Source of the DNA: Catenaria anguillulae PL171
Lineage: Eukaryota; Blastocladiomycota; Blastocladiomycetes; Blastocladiales; Catenariaceae
Length of the DNA stretch: 64,000 nt
NCBI GenBank assembly: GCA_002102555.1
Contig: MCFL01000014.1
Location: 124,001 to 188,000 of the forward strand
Direction: 5' to 3'
Notes under the pieces: model-generated
What the model was told of the DNA's origin: nothing
The model's database searches: none
The model's input: only the letters and a program-made list of their open reading frames with translations
Made by a program: the position numbers and the translations under genes
Shown: one piece after another, positions 47,158-58,667 of the stretch
Layout: the number at the start of each line of letters is the position of its first letter
Position numbering within the stretch: the first letter of the stretch is position 1

Positions 47158-48956
47158 ATGAATCGAACGATGCGACTGCAGCGGCACACTCTGTCTGCAT
47201 TTCTCTCGCGCTCATCCACATCATCCCGCAGGCTCTTGATCCACACTCATACCGGACCCGCCGTCGTCTCGCACCGACGTCGTCAGCCGAGTCAGCAAGC
47301 GTTTTTGCACCTTCGTCACTACGCCCCCGACCAACCCATGACCATGTCCCCCCGTCTGCCCCAGACGTCGCCGACCCTCTCCTCGCCCAGCTCGGCCCCG
47401 ACCCGCCCACGGCTCCCTCGTCCGATCCATACGAAAATGCGGCATCGGGCCACGCCGCCGCGCTCGTGTCGCAGCTCACGCGTGACCCAGCGCTCGCAAA
47501 CACTCCCTCGCCGCAATCGGGCTGGACGCTGCTCCACTTGGCCGCCCGGTACGGCCACCCGCGCGTCGCACAAGCGCTTCTGGCGCGCGGCGCAGACCCG
47601 CACGTTGTAGCCAATGGCAAAACGGCAAGGTCGGTGGCCGAGTTTTGGGGCCACGCCAGTGTCGTGCAACTGCTGCCCGACTCGGTTGCCGCTGACGCTT
47701 CCAATACCGTGGCGGCAGCGCAAACGTCTCGGGGCCGTGCCGTGCGAGCATTGCCAGACTTGCACGTGCCTGGGCTCACATTTATGGCGCCTCCATCCGT
47801 CGACCGTGCTGCGCAGCTGCGAACCAAGCCCGACGCAGTCAATGCTATGTACCGCGACCCGCGCACCCGATTCGTTGCACTGATCGGTGCCCAAGTACTG
47901 TGGCACGGGTCACGCTCAACATCGGGCCTTCCTCGGGCGTGCGTTATGTGTCGCGTGAAGAGCTGCTTGCGTGGTTCCCCGACATGCACGCAACGCTGGT
48001 CAATTTCACGCCCAATGCCCGCGACACGAGTACCGGGCCGCCGCTCGATCCGCCGATGGCATTCCTCGGTATTGATACGGCCGACGCCGGGCGAGCGTAC
48101 TTTGGGCTGGACCTTGCCGCACTTGTGTGCACGCCCCCCGCCCCAGAGCCGTCGCCATCACCCAATCCGGTCGACCTCATTCTCACCAAAGCATCGGACG
48201 CAACCGTGACCGACATGCGCACCGCGGCCGGCCGTCTGCTCGCCCTCTCCACGCCCGCCTCAACCCTGGCCGCCGGCTGGCTCGCCCAAGCCCGGTCACT
48301 GCTCGACTGGCACGCGCGCCACAAGTTTTGTGCCGGGTGTGGGTCACGCACATTGCCAACGGAATCCGGATGGCGCCGTACGTGCCCCAACACGGCCACC
48401 TCGGCGTGCCTCGCAGGCATCCAAAACTACGCCTACCCAGGACCGATCCCGTGGCCATGGGATGTGTGATCCACCCACTTGGCACGCACTTGCTGCTTGG
48501 CCGCTCCAAGGCCTGGCCACGCGGCATGTACTCGTGCACGGCCGGGTTTGTGGAGCCCGGCGAGCCTCTCGAGGCGGCTGTGCGCCGCGAGGTGAAAGAG
48601 GAGACGGGCGTCCAAGTGGGTGCGGTCGAGTATGTTGTGAGCCAGCCATGGCCCATGCCCAACTCGCTCATGCTCGGGTGCATGGCGCAGGCAACCAGCG
48701 ATCGCATTGTGCTTGTGGATGACGAGCTCGAGGAGGCCAAATGGGTCGGGGTCGAGGCAGTTGCCGACATGGTCAAGGCGTCCGATGCCATGTTTGGTAA
48801 GCCCGGGGGACAAAGGCAAAGTCTGGGAGGCGATTTTTGTCCGCCGCCCAGTAGCATTGCGGGCGTTCTGATTCGCGAGTGGTTGGAGCGGTGGGCCCCG
48901 CGCGACGGACTGGCGCGCAGGTGCACCAGGCGGCAGCCGACAAGGCTCGCATGTGA
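47158..48956 (+). CDS. NUDT12: NUDT12-type NADH pyrophosphatase / NAD-cap hydrolase
   Basis: A single-exon gene. It begins with a basic, Ser/Arg-rich region (MNRTMRLQRHTLSAFLSRSS) like a mitochondrial or peroxisomal leader. It continues with an ankyrin segment, GWTLLHLAARYGHPRVAQAL, then the N-terminal NADH-pyrophosphatase domain (PLDPPMAFLGIDTADAGRAY). The zinc ribbon is HKFCAGCGSRTLPTESGWRR with two further Cys. Last is the Nudix domain with box GFVEPGEPLEAAVRREVKEE-TG, all G-E-R-E-x-x-E-E positions kept, and the QPWPMPNSLMLG substrate motif of this subfamily. Human NUDT12 shares this ankyrin-ribbon-Nudix order and removes NAD caps from RNA as well as cleaving NADH. Four frame steps, near 47340, 47895, 48450 and 48910, each equal loss of one base; with them restored the length is 600 residues. 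The stop at 48954 follows QAAADKARM. Confidence 0.88.
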
Positions 48957-49657
48957 TGCTTTGCAATGCAGAGTGGCAGTTTGGGGTGTGTCTTGCTGTT
49001 CATTTAAAAGTCCTTCACAGGTTGATCAAACATATAAGCAGTCCAATGCGCCAAGTAGTGTGGGGAAAACGGATGTCTCGAAAAGTGTAATTCGGCATGG
49101 AAGAGCAGCAGCACAGGCAACAGCAAGATGCGCAGGGCAAGAAGAAAAAGGAAACAAAAACAACGACGAACGGGACGGGAAATCACAATTAGGAGCATAA
49201 AAGAACGCCGGGCATCAAAAAGAAAAACAAAAAGACAAGTCAAAGGAATAACAAGAACGTGATGCGATAAGACAACCAAGACAGGGAAAACGGGATACAC
49301 AAATGTTCAAGAGGGAACGTCCAAACGAAGGCAAAGAGGGCTGAATCGGGAGCTGGAGCGAAGGGCAAATGTACACAAAGAATATGAGCACAGTTGGGAC
49401 GGAAGCGCTGCAGGTGGATAGAGGATTGAGGAAAAGGGCGAAGCAGATACGAAAGGCAAGAGGGCGGAGGGGAATACGAGCAGTCTAATGAAATTTGAAG
49501 CATGGGTCAAAACGGGTGCGTGGGCAATGCCGATGCGAAGAAAGCGGCAAGGAAGACGGGTGCGAGTTACTTGAACTTTTTGGGTCTGTTTCACGAGAGG
49601 AAATAATGCAGTCAGTATCCAGAGCGCAGAGTCACAGGGCAATGTTGAGAAAGAGAA
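48957..49657. other. Convergent 3' region, NUDT12-type gene / LAG1
   Basis: About 700 bases between two gene ends, rich in A and G on the + strand (49080-49260). No gene or RNA is recognised. Confidence 0.4.
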
Positions 49658-51392
49658 CTACTCGGCGACTTTGTCGGTCTCCACTCCTTCTTCATCTTCC
49701 TCGTCTTCTGCCCCACTCTCCTCGTCGGATCGCGTATCCTCTGCCGACTGCCCCTCACCACCTTGACAATGACCCTGAAGATCATGTACAACCAAATCAA
49801 GAGCAACACTTGGAGCGTGCCCAAAAGCGCCAGAAAGAAGTACAAGGCTGGCCACGACATGTAGTGCCCCCGCTCTGGCTCGTACTCCATGGACAGTAGC
49901 TTGGGAATGTCGCGATAAATGCTGGCCACAATCACATTGTACACGTAATGCCGCGAGTAAATCCACACGCCGACAAACGCAACAAACATGGCGTCGCACG
50001 TCTTGCGCCACCGAATGTAGTTGAGGCACTTGGCGGTTGACAAAAAGATGTCGCCAACGTCCATGGTGGCCAGAATGGCACATCCGACGCGCGTAAAGTT
50101 GGTATAGTAGGATGAAATGATGAGTGCGCACGTCACAAAGTGGTGGACCAGCATTTGCGTGTAGTCCTTGCGGGCTTTTCAATGTGGATGACGAGGACTT
50201 GCTGAATCCAAAATGCGAGTTGGAGCAGGTAGTAGGCTTTGAATTCGCCAGAGAGGTATTCGTGGGGGTAGTCTATGTCCACGCAACACACCAGTTCATG
50301 CGGATCAGTCAGCTTGGGGACATGCAAGGAAACGCACACAGAGACGGAGACGTACCGATCCAAAACTGCTCGACATTCATCCAGAACGGACTCCTATACA
50401 CAAACCACATGCCGATACTCCACGAAACCGAGTAATACAAGCCAAGCCACCCTTGCTCGCCAAACCGCTCCACGTGGGATCGAGTGCATTTCAGCTTGCG
50501 AGCAAGCGGCTTGAGCACGTGGTCGATCGTCACGGCACGCACAAGAGTCCAGATGATGATGCCAAAGACAACAAAGGCAACGTCCAGGGGCCTTTTGCGT
50601 ACAGGTTGGTTGCTGGACCGGGCGACGTGCTGTTTGGTGGGTGACGTGCGACACGGTCGGCGGTGAGAGGGTAGGCGGGCAGCACAATGTTGTGGAAGTA
50701 GGATGAGGCCGAGGGTGGGGCAATGGCGGCGCCCGCGAGGAGCAGCGTCAGGATGGCAAGTGGAAGCTCTGTGTGGATATGGTGGAGAATTGATGCTCTG
50801 TCAGCTTTGATAAACCCGGTGATAAACTGAATCAGTCGAGGGGAGGCGCAAGGAAGGGACGGCTGGGGTTTCGTGTGTTCGATGGAAGGGACAATACAAC
50901 TGTCGGTCCCAACCAACATGGCACACACCAGCTTGATGCGATCCAAAGCTCGAGCAGAGCGTACCGATTTGGTTGTCGCGATACCAGCGCATCAAAGTGC
51001 TTGGCTGCCACTCGTGGTGGTGGTGATGAAGGCTGTGCTTGGGCTGCTGCTGCCGGCGTCCTGTGGCAGCTTGCGACGGCGATTTACCCATAGACGACGA
51101 AACAGCAGCCGCGGCCGCGTGGCGCTCGGCCTTCTTTTGCGGGCCGTCAGCTTGACGGGTGGCGCGAGGGGTGACGGCGACTCGCCACCAGATTGCTGGT
51201 GGTGGGAACTGGTGGCGCTTGGCCGTGAGCGGCGGGAGTGATGAGCCAAGTGGCCCGCTGCAGGAGAGGATGAGGCGGCGGTGGTCTTGTGGCAAAGGTC
51301 GCGAGCGGACACGGCGACGGTGTCCTGTGCTGCTGCTGGCGGGCAGCAAGCGGGCTGTTGGAGGGTGGCATGGGGAGATTCGTCCTATCCAT
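49658..51392 (-). CDS. LAG1: Ceramide synthase (LAG1/LAC1, TLC domain)
   Basis: Joins a fatty acyl-CoA to a sphingoid base in the ER membrane. The TLC domain reads RFGEQGWLGLYYSVSWSIGM, YRSPFWMNVEQFW, DYPHEYLSGEFKAYYLLQLA and MLVHHFVTCALIISSYYTNF, with the two catalytic His in HHFVT, then TMDVGDIFLSTAKCLNYIRW, whose MDxxD form is the fungal Lag1/Lac1 variant. A long last helix and an acidic tail (AEDTRSDEESGAEDEEDEEG) follow, as in other fungal members, where the tail is a casein-kinase target. Introns lie at 50964-50827 (GTACGC) and about 50353-50275 (GTACGT..CATAG). Small breaks near 50605, 50170 and 49755 each cost about one base. The N-terminal low-complexity part and the start at 51392 are less certain. 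Confidence 0.85.
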
Positions 51393-52410
51393 GGTGGTGT
51401 TCGGTGAGCGGTGATCGGAGGCGGCGGTGGTGCATGATCCTTTGCAATAGGTAGCCAGTCTTTGTCTTGGCTTTGGCTTTGAGTCGTGTATGGTAGAGGA
51501 GAGAAAAGCAAAGAGCCAAAGAGGCGGAGGACGACAGCAAGTATGTAGGGACATGTGTCAAGTGTGGAGCGGAGAAATTGGCTTAAGATTGCGGGCGATC
51601 ACGGGAATCCCAATTTTTTCTTTTGTTGGAGCCAGTCACCAAACATATAATTCCGTCAGACGAGGCGTCGCCGTGTTTCCCACACTCACTGTCGGTATCG
51701 GTTTCCCACTCGGGCAGAGCGGGGGAATGGGGCGGGAAGTCCTGGTGAAGTCGCTGGGAGCAACAGGTCGAATTATTTATCAAAGCAAATCGACATGACC
51801 TTGGCTCTTCCGGCTGGCTGGAGGCTGTCGTTGCGAATCGCGAGTGGTTCGCTCCGCTGTTGCACCAAGTTGGGCGCACGATGCAACAGAGATGCTCGAA
51901 CCGGCGTGATGATGACATAAAGGCATCAAGTCGCCGACTGGCTACTTTACAACGTTCTCCTGTGCCATCTCGGCGACGGGTCAATGGCATCCGGATCCTT
52001 TACCTATGATCTTTGCACATTGAAATCATCGACGTTACTGGGCTTGACGACCGTCTCAGGTCGCAATACTGTAAAGACTGTTGGCAGCCGAGGACGACGT
52101 CCAAGCAAGTTGTCCGCCGACAACGATATACAGACAAGTTGTTGCCTCGATGACAGGGCGCAGGAAGCTGTTCAGTCAAGGCGAATGCAACTTGTTGCGA
52201 GCCGCCACGCTTTCAGCTTTCAGCTAACGTCAAGTATTGAAGGGCACGATCGGTAAATCCGAGTCCCGGAAGAGTTGCGCCATTTCTTCGGAAGACGACC
52301 CGAAGAGTGATTCAGGATCAATTTATTCAGAAAAGGCAAAATCTCCGAGACATTGTTGATCACAGTCGAATATTGTGACTTCAACATAAAACTTGACATA
52401 TAACAAGAAG

Positions 52411-52428
52411 GACCTACGGCCAAATGGA
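52411..52428 (+). repeat. Partial duplicate of the tRNA-like 5' end
   Basis: GACCTACGGCCAAATGGA, 17 of 18 bases the same as 52472-52489, 61 bases upstream of it. It stops before the anticodon arm. Confidence 0.5.
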
Positions 52429-52470
52429 GTACAACACAGAGTTTATTGAACTGGAGCACAATAATGGTGA

Positions 52471-52550
52471 AGACCTATGGCCAAATGGATAAGGCGTCTG
52501 ACTACGGATCAGGGGACCATACTCCAAGACGGGAATCCTGCTGTTGGCTT
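52471..52550 (+). pseudogene. tRNA-Arg(ACG)-like sequence, degenerate 3' half
   Basis: The 5' half is nearly perfect for a eukaryotic tRNA-Arg(ACG): TG, D-stem GCC/GGC with loop AAATGGATAA, then the anticodon arm TCTGA-CTACGGA-TCAGG with anticodon ACG. The internal A box is intact. The 3' half keeps only AATCCTGC of a T arm; the GGTTC of the B box is gone and the acceptor stem pairs poorly. It is therefore a tRNA pseudogene or a tRNA-derived piece. The first 18 bases recur with one change at 52411-52428. Confidence 0.5.
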
Positions 52551-53647
52551 CGCAGTCGGGCACGTAGAAGAGCGCAATTGCCCAAGCTACCTCGCGCACA
52601 AAGGTCCGTGGCAGGCACGAGTCGCGGCCAGACTTGGGCTGCCGCATGGGCACACACACCGGGGTGCTGCCGCCAAACAAGGTGCCCGACATGAGGAGCG
52701 ACGGCACATCGGAGACGCCGCAAGCGGCGAGGTGTTTGCTCAGCCAGCAACCATGTGTCCCAATTGTGAAGCCGTACACATTCATTTCGATACCGCAGCG
52801 CTTGTGCCAGCTGGCCTGGCCTGCACCTGCCGCGCCTGTCATTGTGGGTTTGTCATTTGTGGTGGCGACGAAATGGCCGTGGCCATTTGCAAAGGGCTGC
52901 ATTGTTGTGATGGTTGGTCAATTTTCTTGTCGCGACACAGCAGGCTCATGACGTTTGCAGAACATATCTATTTACATAGACGCGTTAATGTGCTGGATCT
53001 CGCATCAAGTTCTTTCCGATGAGAATGAGCTTGGGCGGTAAAGCACTTGACCAACAGTACATGATGCAGAAATATGTGTGCCAATTTGTTCTGACGCACA
53101 CAAGTTCCGCCATGATGAAGTTCAAACTCTTTGTGTGTACTCGAGTATGGCTCCATTTTTCCCATTCAATTGCCATTCCCAACCCGTTGGTAGTGAAAAT
53201 GCAGAGAGGAAAATGCATCGAGCGACAATTGCACGCTTTAGAATATTTGATTCACGGTGTTCCAGTCCTGGCTCCTCGGAGAAAACACACCAGACTCGGA
53301 TACTAGTGTAAAGATCATTGTGGAAAGTTAAGTAGCCAGGTGAAAAAAACAGATCACTGCCGATCCGCCAGGATTGACACAGACATCGTGTGACTCGACG
53401 ACCAACGCTCAACATTCGGTTGTTGGCGGCACCAACATTGGCCCATGTATTCACCGACGCACGACAACTCTTGGTATCGTCACCTTGCGCATTCAATGCA
53501 CCCGCCACCACACCCCGTCCCCTCTCCCAGGCCCGCACAGGAACGCCGACCACAACTCAAACCCCGCCACTCACTGACGCACACACACTGCTGACCTTTC
53601 GCAGCCAGCCTTGATCCGCCTTATTCGCATCTTCAACAACAACAGAA

Positions 53648-54214
53648 ATGGCCGATGCAATGGAAGTCGATACCCCCGCGCCCGCCGCAGCAAAGCCCGC
53701 CGCCAAGGAGGGTAAGAAGCGCTTCGAGGTGAAGAAGGTCTGTTTGCTGTGAATATACGCCCCTGACGCGGTTTGGTATTCAATTGCTGACGGCTGACAT
53801 TTGCCATCGATGCATGTAGTGGAATGCCGTGGCCATGTGGGCTTGGGGTATGTTCCATCACCACCACCTCTTGATGGCACTCTTTGCGTTCCTGACCGTT
53901 TCATTACGTGGCAACAGACATTCAGGTCGACAACTGTGCCATTTGCCGTAACCACATTATGGAACTCTGTATCGAGTGCCAGGCCAATGCGCAATCCGCA
54001 TCGTCCGAGGAATGCACGGTTGCTTGGGGACAGTGCAACGTGCGTCCTGTTCCTCCTCTTGACCGCACCTTCCAGCGTTTGCTCGTCACTCACAATTTGG
54101 GGTTGCACTTCACAGCACGCTTTCCATTTCCATTGCATCTCGCGTTGGCTCAAGACCCGCCAAGTGTGCCCGCTCGACAACCGCGACTGGGAGTTTTTGA
54201 AGTATGGTCGGTAA
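53648..54214 (+). CDS. RBX1: RING-box protein RBX1 (Hrt1/Roc1)
   Basis: Four exons, 53648-53737, 53820-53847, 53918-54039 and 54116-54214, give 112 residues with all splices in frame. RBX1 is the RING subunit of cullin-RING ubiquitin ligases and recruits the E2. The cullin-binding strand is [20 protein letters not shown], followed by the H2-type [22 protein letters not shown], the extra zinc site around [19 protein letters not shown], then [17 protein letters not shown]. The final YGR is as expected. Exon 2 codes for only nine residues. The gene converges on BDP1, 350 bases away. In principle RBX1 would serve any F-box proteins of the F-box-like family in this window. Confidence 0.95.
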
Positions 54215-54564
54215 TCGCCATGTGTGCCGACTCGTTGTTGTGCTTGTCGTCGTCGTCGCTGGCGGTATGGCAGTGTCGTATCGGATTGTACAGAAGGACC
54301 ATATCGTTCATCGTTTCCAATATCATCTCATTCTGATCCCCAGTGCTTGGCCCCACTCCCACTCGTGCGTTGGAGGCACTCAACCCGTGTATCTCGAGGC
54401 AATATAGGCAAAGCGGCAAAGAAAGAGAAGGAAAACGAGGATGATAGGAACAGATGACTTGAGAAGCGGACAATTACAAAAGGAGGTTGAGAGAAAAACA
54501 AGAAAATGAAATATGCGCACGACAAGAGAATGTGCAAGAAAAAAGCTGCAATGCCAGCCGGGAG

Positions 54565-56780
54565 TTATGCTTCGTCGTCGTCACTCGCCAACATGGTCAT
54601 CAGAGTCTGGTCCAAGTCGATGTCGTTGCCACCTGGATCAGCAGTTGCGGGCGGTGTCAACAAATGCCCTCCGATAGTCTGCTCCTCTTCTTCTTCCTCC
54701 TCACTCAGTTGCATGGCTGCTGCTGCCCCGGCCCGGCTTCCTCGTCCTCATCATCATCGCTCATCTGCATGGCCGCCGCGCCATCCTCGTCCTCATCGTC
54801 ACTCATGGCCATGACGTCTCCACCTTCGCCCTCGCCCTCTTCATCCTCGCCGCCGTCTGCCTGCCCATTGGCCGAGGCCGTCGTGGCTGCGGCTGCAGCC
54901 AGCAACACTCCAGCGGCCTGTGCGGCGGCGGTCGCCGCCAACACCTCCTCGCCACTCGTCTCTCCCCTGACTGCCCTCTCGGCGGCATCCAACACTTCCT
55001 GTGGCACAGGCTGGGTAATCTCCTCAGTCGACATGCCCGTTGCATCGGAATACTCCTCGAGCGACGCGGGCGCAAACTGCGACAAGGCCTCATCAATCTT
55101 TTCGGCATCGCGCTTTGCCTCCGAGTGATACTTGTTGCGCACATTGACCCTTGTCTTGCCCGGAATCGTCATTGCAATTGCCTCAAAGTTTGTGCCAAAC
55201 TTGCGCAACCCCTCGTAAAACAACTCGAGCTCGTCGGGCCGCCACCGTGCGCCTGACCGGTTGGCCCCGCCGCGCGTGTGCGTAGCTTGGTTGTAGTATC
55301 GGCCATGTGCGGCCGACTCCTCAACAACATGTGTCGGCTGAGGCGTGCCGCGGCCACCACGTGCACCCGAGCGGACAATCAGCGCCGAGGGCCGCGTAAT
55401 GACGGCTTTGCCGTCAATGAACTGAATGCTGGGCCCCATGGCGCCCGACGCGCCGTGCGAGTTTGGGTCGTCTGGGTCGTCGTCGTCGTCTGAGGGGAGC
55501 ATGCGCTCTTGGTCCACGCCGTCATCGTCCTCATCCGATGCGCGCATGACTTCCTCTTCTTCCTCCTGGTCATCGGCATCACCGTGACCCTGCCCGGTGG
55601 ATCGGCTGGACCTTGTACCGGATCCCGCACCCGCGGTGGCGGCCCCGTTGACGGCCCGCACACCAGCAAGTTCTTGGCGCTCTTGCTCGCGAATGGCCAC
55701 CTCGGCCTCGTTCCACTCGCGCCGGATGCGATGGCGCTCGCGCTCATTGGGCGCTGCGGCCAACCTCGACGCGCGCTGCCGCTCGCGCAACCTGCGCTTT
55801 TGGCGAATCGACTGGTACAGCTTTTCGTGCTCGAGGGCACGTGCGCCGGCGGCCGTCATGGCGCCGTACACGAGGCCGCCGCCCATGGATGGGCGGGGCG
55901 AGTTGGCGGGGAGGATAAGGGGGACGAGGCGGCAGATGATGAGGTGAATGAGGACACGTCGCAGAAAAAGGACACGGGCAGCGCGTTGCGGACATTGGCG
56001 TCCGAAAGGTCGTGGTCGGGCAGTTTGGGGACATGTTGGCCTTTCGGGCAGACTTGCGGGGCTTTTTCGCGGCGGTACGTGGGCGTGAGGTGGACGAGGA
56101 GGCTGCGGTCGAAGCGGCAGACGCGATAGAGGTTGTCGACGAAATGGACGTTGTGCGTTTGCGCTTTTGCTTGCCTTTGACTTGAGCCGTGCGGCCACGG
56201 TTGTCTGGTTGTTCATCATCCTGTTCCTCCTGTTCTTCGTCCCGCTCCTCCTCGTCGTTGTCGTCTTCTTCCATCATCATCATCCTTCTTCAGTCGTGAC
56301 TGATCCAGTCGGCGACAGAGGCGCAATCGGCGCAAGCAATGGCGACATGGCGGATCCCGTCGAACTGACCGATTGCGACCGCTGCCTACGGCCAGTCGGC
56401 AACATTGAGCTGCTGCTGGCATTGCTTGACGTGCTTGACTTGCGAGCGCGGGCGGCCTTGCGGGACGCTGCAGCGGCAGCTGACCGGGCAGCAGCGCTGC
56501 TGCGATTTCCGCAGCGCCCGGTGACGATCGCGACCCGCCAAAGGATGAGGACGATGTGCTCGGGCTGCTTGCGGGTCCGCCGAGGCCATATCCGAGGCCG
56601 AGCGAAAGGCCATGGCTGGTTGAGGTGGAGGAGAGCTGATGAGCACCGCCCATCATGGAAAAGGTCGAAAGGCGGCGCTGGCCGAGGGCGAGGCCGGGAC
56701 CGAGGGACAAGCCAGGCGGGGTGAGTGACGAGGATCGGACGTTGTTGCCCGAGCTGTTGCTGCTGCCGCTTGGGGTGGAC
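54565..56780 (-). CDS. BDP1: TFIIIB subunit Bdp1 (B'')
   Basis: Bdp1 completes TFIIIB with Brf1 and TBP for RNA polymerase III initiation. The SANT/Myb domain is diagnostic: ARWRPDELELFYEGLRKFGT, then NFEAIAMTIPGKTRVNVRNK and YHSEAKRDAEKIDEALSQF, with the Bdp1 pattern of Trp, FY..L..FGT and K.RVN...K. Ahead of it lies a linker EHEKLYQSIRQKRRLRERQR that resembles the Bdp1 long arm region. The N-terminal half is Ser/Gly- then Lys/Arg-rich with acidic runs; the C-terminal tail is Ala- and acid-rich. Frames step near 56000-56040 and near 54725; the latter moves from EEAGPG into AAAMQLSEEEEEEEQTIGG and a stop at 54565, whereas the unshifted frame stops at 54705. The start at 56780 gives a Ser-rich beginning; an intron near 56.28 kb is possible. 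It diverges from RAI1. Confidence 0.8.
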
Positions 56781-57085
56781 ATGGTGGTGGAAGTGGCGAG
56801 GTGAAGAGTGCTCAGGAATTCGAGTGGCAATGCTGTTTCATGTCGATTAAGAACGGCTAATTTGTTGCACAAGCTGCAGCTGTCTTTCTCGAGTGTTTAA
56901 TCATGTGGATGAGTTCTGTGTTGTTTTTCTTTGAATTCCTAATGCTAAACTTACCATTAGAAAGAGGGCCGCCGATTCGCTGTGTTGAGACATATGACAA
57001 ATTGTTTTGCGCTCTTTCTGACGGAAGCTGATTATTATGATGACCACGCACGTTTTCTGCTCAAGCCGTCGACGTCGTCGACCCG

Positions 57086-58667
57086 ATGCAACCCATGGAC
57101 AGCGAAGCAATCATGGATCACAGACACACAGACCGCAATTCAAGTTTCCCCCAGTCGCCCTCCTCCGGGGCTCGGAACCGTGATGGCGATCGTTACCAAC
57201 ACAGCCACTCCCGAGGCCACAGAGACCGCTACACTGCCCCGTCCTCGTCATCTTACCCTCCACCGACCAACGCCACGCTCTCCCTGCGCCTCCCCGTCCC
57301 ACGGCCCTCGGACCCCGCGCCTCCTGGCCCCGCCCCTTCCGTCCAACAACCGACCGAGATCGCTCACTTTTCCTACGACGCCGATGGCCAGTTCCACGCA
57401 GACAGATCGTCGCTCCGGTACTGGTCCCCGCCACCCTCCTCCTTGCTTCCCTGCGAACGTGTGTCGGACCCTCGCGAGCTGGCTGTCCCTCTGTCCGCTG
57501 CGCCGGCCACTGCTACACGCGCCATGCGCGACGAGGACAAGCGGTTTTTGGACTTGAATTCGGGATTTGACCAGTACGACCCGAATGCTGGTCCTGGGAT
57601 TGAGCCGCTCGACAATTTGCTGCGCGGCCTGGTCGACCATGGCGTGTGGTCGGCGCAACGCGGAGGGGCAGAGGGCGTGAGTATCGTGACTTGGCGTGGT
57701 ATCGTGACAAAGTTGTTGGTGGCACCATACAATGACCGCGATGGGTGGGAGTATGCTTGGTCTGCTTGTCGAGCGCATGAGATTGACTGCTTGCTTGAGA
57801 GGCTCACTGCCATTGTTTGTCACACACAGACTCGGCATGGTCAAGCACAAGTCGACCGTCTTCATTCACGAACACTTCACGCCCGACCGGCTCGCTCAGG
57901 AAGCCGATACGCAGCGTGACCCGCGCAGGGCACGCATGGCTTATTGGGGATATCGATTCGAGCACTTGTGTGTGCTTGCCACGCCGCCCACGTCGCTCTC
58001 GCCTGCCGAATTGAAACAAGCGCATGACCATAGAACGAGCTCGCCGCTCAACCCTCAAGTCCAATACTGCTCTGTCGTCAAAACCAAAATCGGAAATCAT
58101 CGTGTCATACTTGGCGCCGAGGTCGATTGCTGCCTGCCGCCCCGCCCATCTAACGCACAAAGTATTTCTGCGAACGCACCCTCTCAACCATTGCATTACC
58201 TTGAGCTCAAAACACACCGCCTGGGCTCTGGCGGCGTGTTCGGGTGGCGCTCCAAGCTGCTCCGCATTTGGGCCCAGTCCTTCCTTGCCGGCATTCCTAC
58301 CATCATGATTGGGTTCCGCGACGACAACGGCATTGTACGTGCCGTCCGCGAGTACAAGACGCTCGAGCTGCCGAGGGGCGTGCGCGGGCTCGACGCTGCG
58401 CAGGGCGGGTGGGATCCGAATGTGTGCATTCGGTTTGCGGCAGACGCCATCGACAAGATTGTGGGCCTGGTCAGGGGTGGAGAGGAAGGCGTCGAGTGGA
58501 TGGCCAGATATGTCCCTAAGGATCGGGTGGTCGAGGTGTTTCGCAAGACGGTGCGGGAAGAGACGAGTAATAGCGGTAAGGACAAAGTGTGGGAGAATGG
58601 TAGGCTGGGTGGAGTGGTGCCTGAGTGGTTCAAGCGAGGGGAAGAGTTTGAGCAGAGGCCGCGGTAA
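57086..58667 (+). CDS. RAI1: RAI1/DXO decapping and deNADding enzyme
   Basis: Two exons, 57086-57750 and 57830-58667, give 500 residues without a break. Rai1/DXO enzymes remove faulty and NAD 5' caps from RNA; Rai1 also binds and stabilises the exonuclease Rat1. Family motifs in order: DGQFHADRSSLRYWSPPP, IEPLDNLLRGL, VSIVTWRGIVTKLLVAPYND, the splice-joined DGWELGMVKHKSTVFIHEHF, MAYWGYRFEHLCVL, QYCSVVKTKIGNHRVILGAE with the metal-binding GAEVDC (about residue 316), LELKTHR (about 346), the ExK motif, and KLLRIWAQSFLAGIPTIMIG-FRDD. The disordered first 90 residues contain His/Ser/Arg-rich stretches. The intron is 79 bases with GTATGC. Start codons of BDP1 and RAI1 are 305 bases apart. NUDT12, the other NAD-cap enzyme here, lies 8 kb upstream. 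Confidence 0.92.

Larger units (their letters stand above)
51393..53647. other. 2.25 kb gap, no clear protein gene
   Basis: Apart from the tRNA-like sequence at 52471 I see no supported gene. Open frames on both strands at 52414-53022 overlap each other and show no known domain, although the + frame has a CPNC..CxC..C pattern. It should hold the LAG1 and RBX1 promoters. Confidence 0.4.

Noticed and set aside
52414-53022. Open frames on both strands, the + one with a CPNC..CxC..CGFVIC zinc-ribbon-like pattern
   Set aside because: The + frame starts inside the tRNA-like sequence, overlaps open frames on the other strand, and its Cys spacing fits no ribbon family I know.
56341-56724. + frame with MADPVELTDCDRCLRPVG over the BDP1 5' part
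   Set aside because: It lies antisense to the Ser-rich N-terminus of BDP1 and has no recognised domain, though the BDP1 N-terminus is itself uncertain.
57086-58667. Exonuclease V (EXO5) as an identity for this gene
   Set aside because: No PD-(D/E)XK plus iron-sulfur Cys set; the WRG, GAEVDC, ELKT and GFRD motifs are those of RAI1/DXO.
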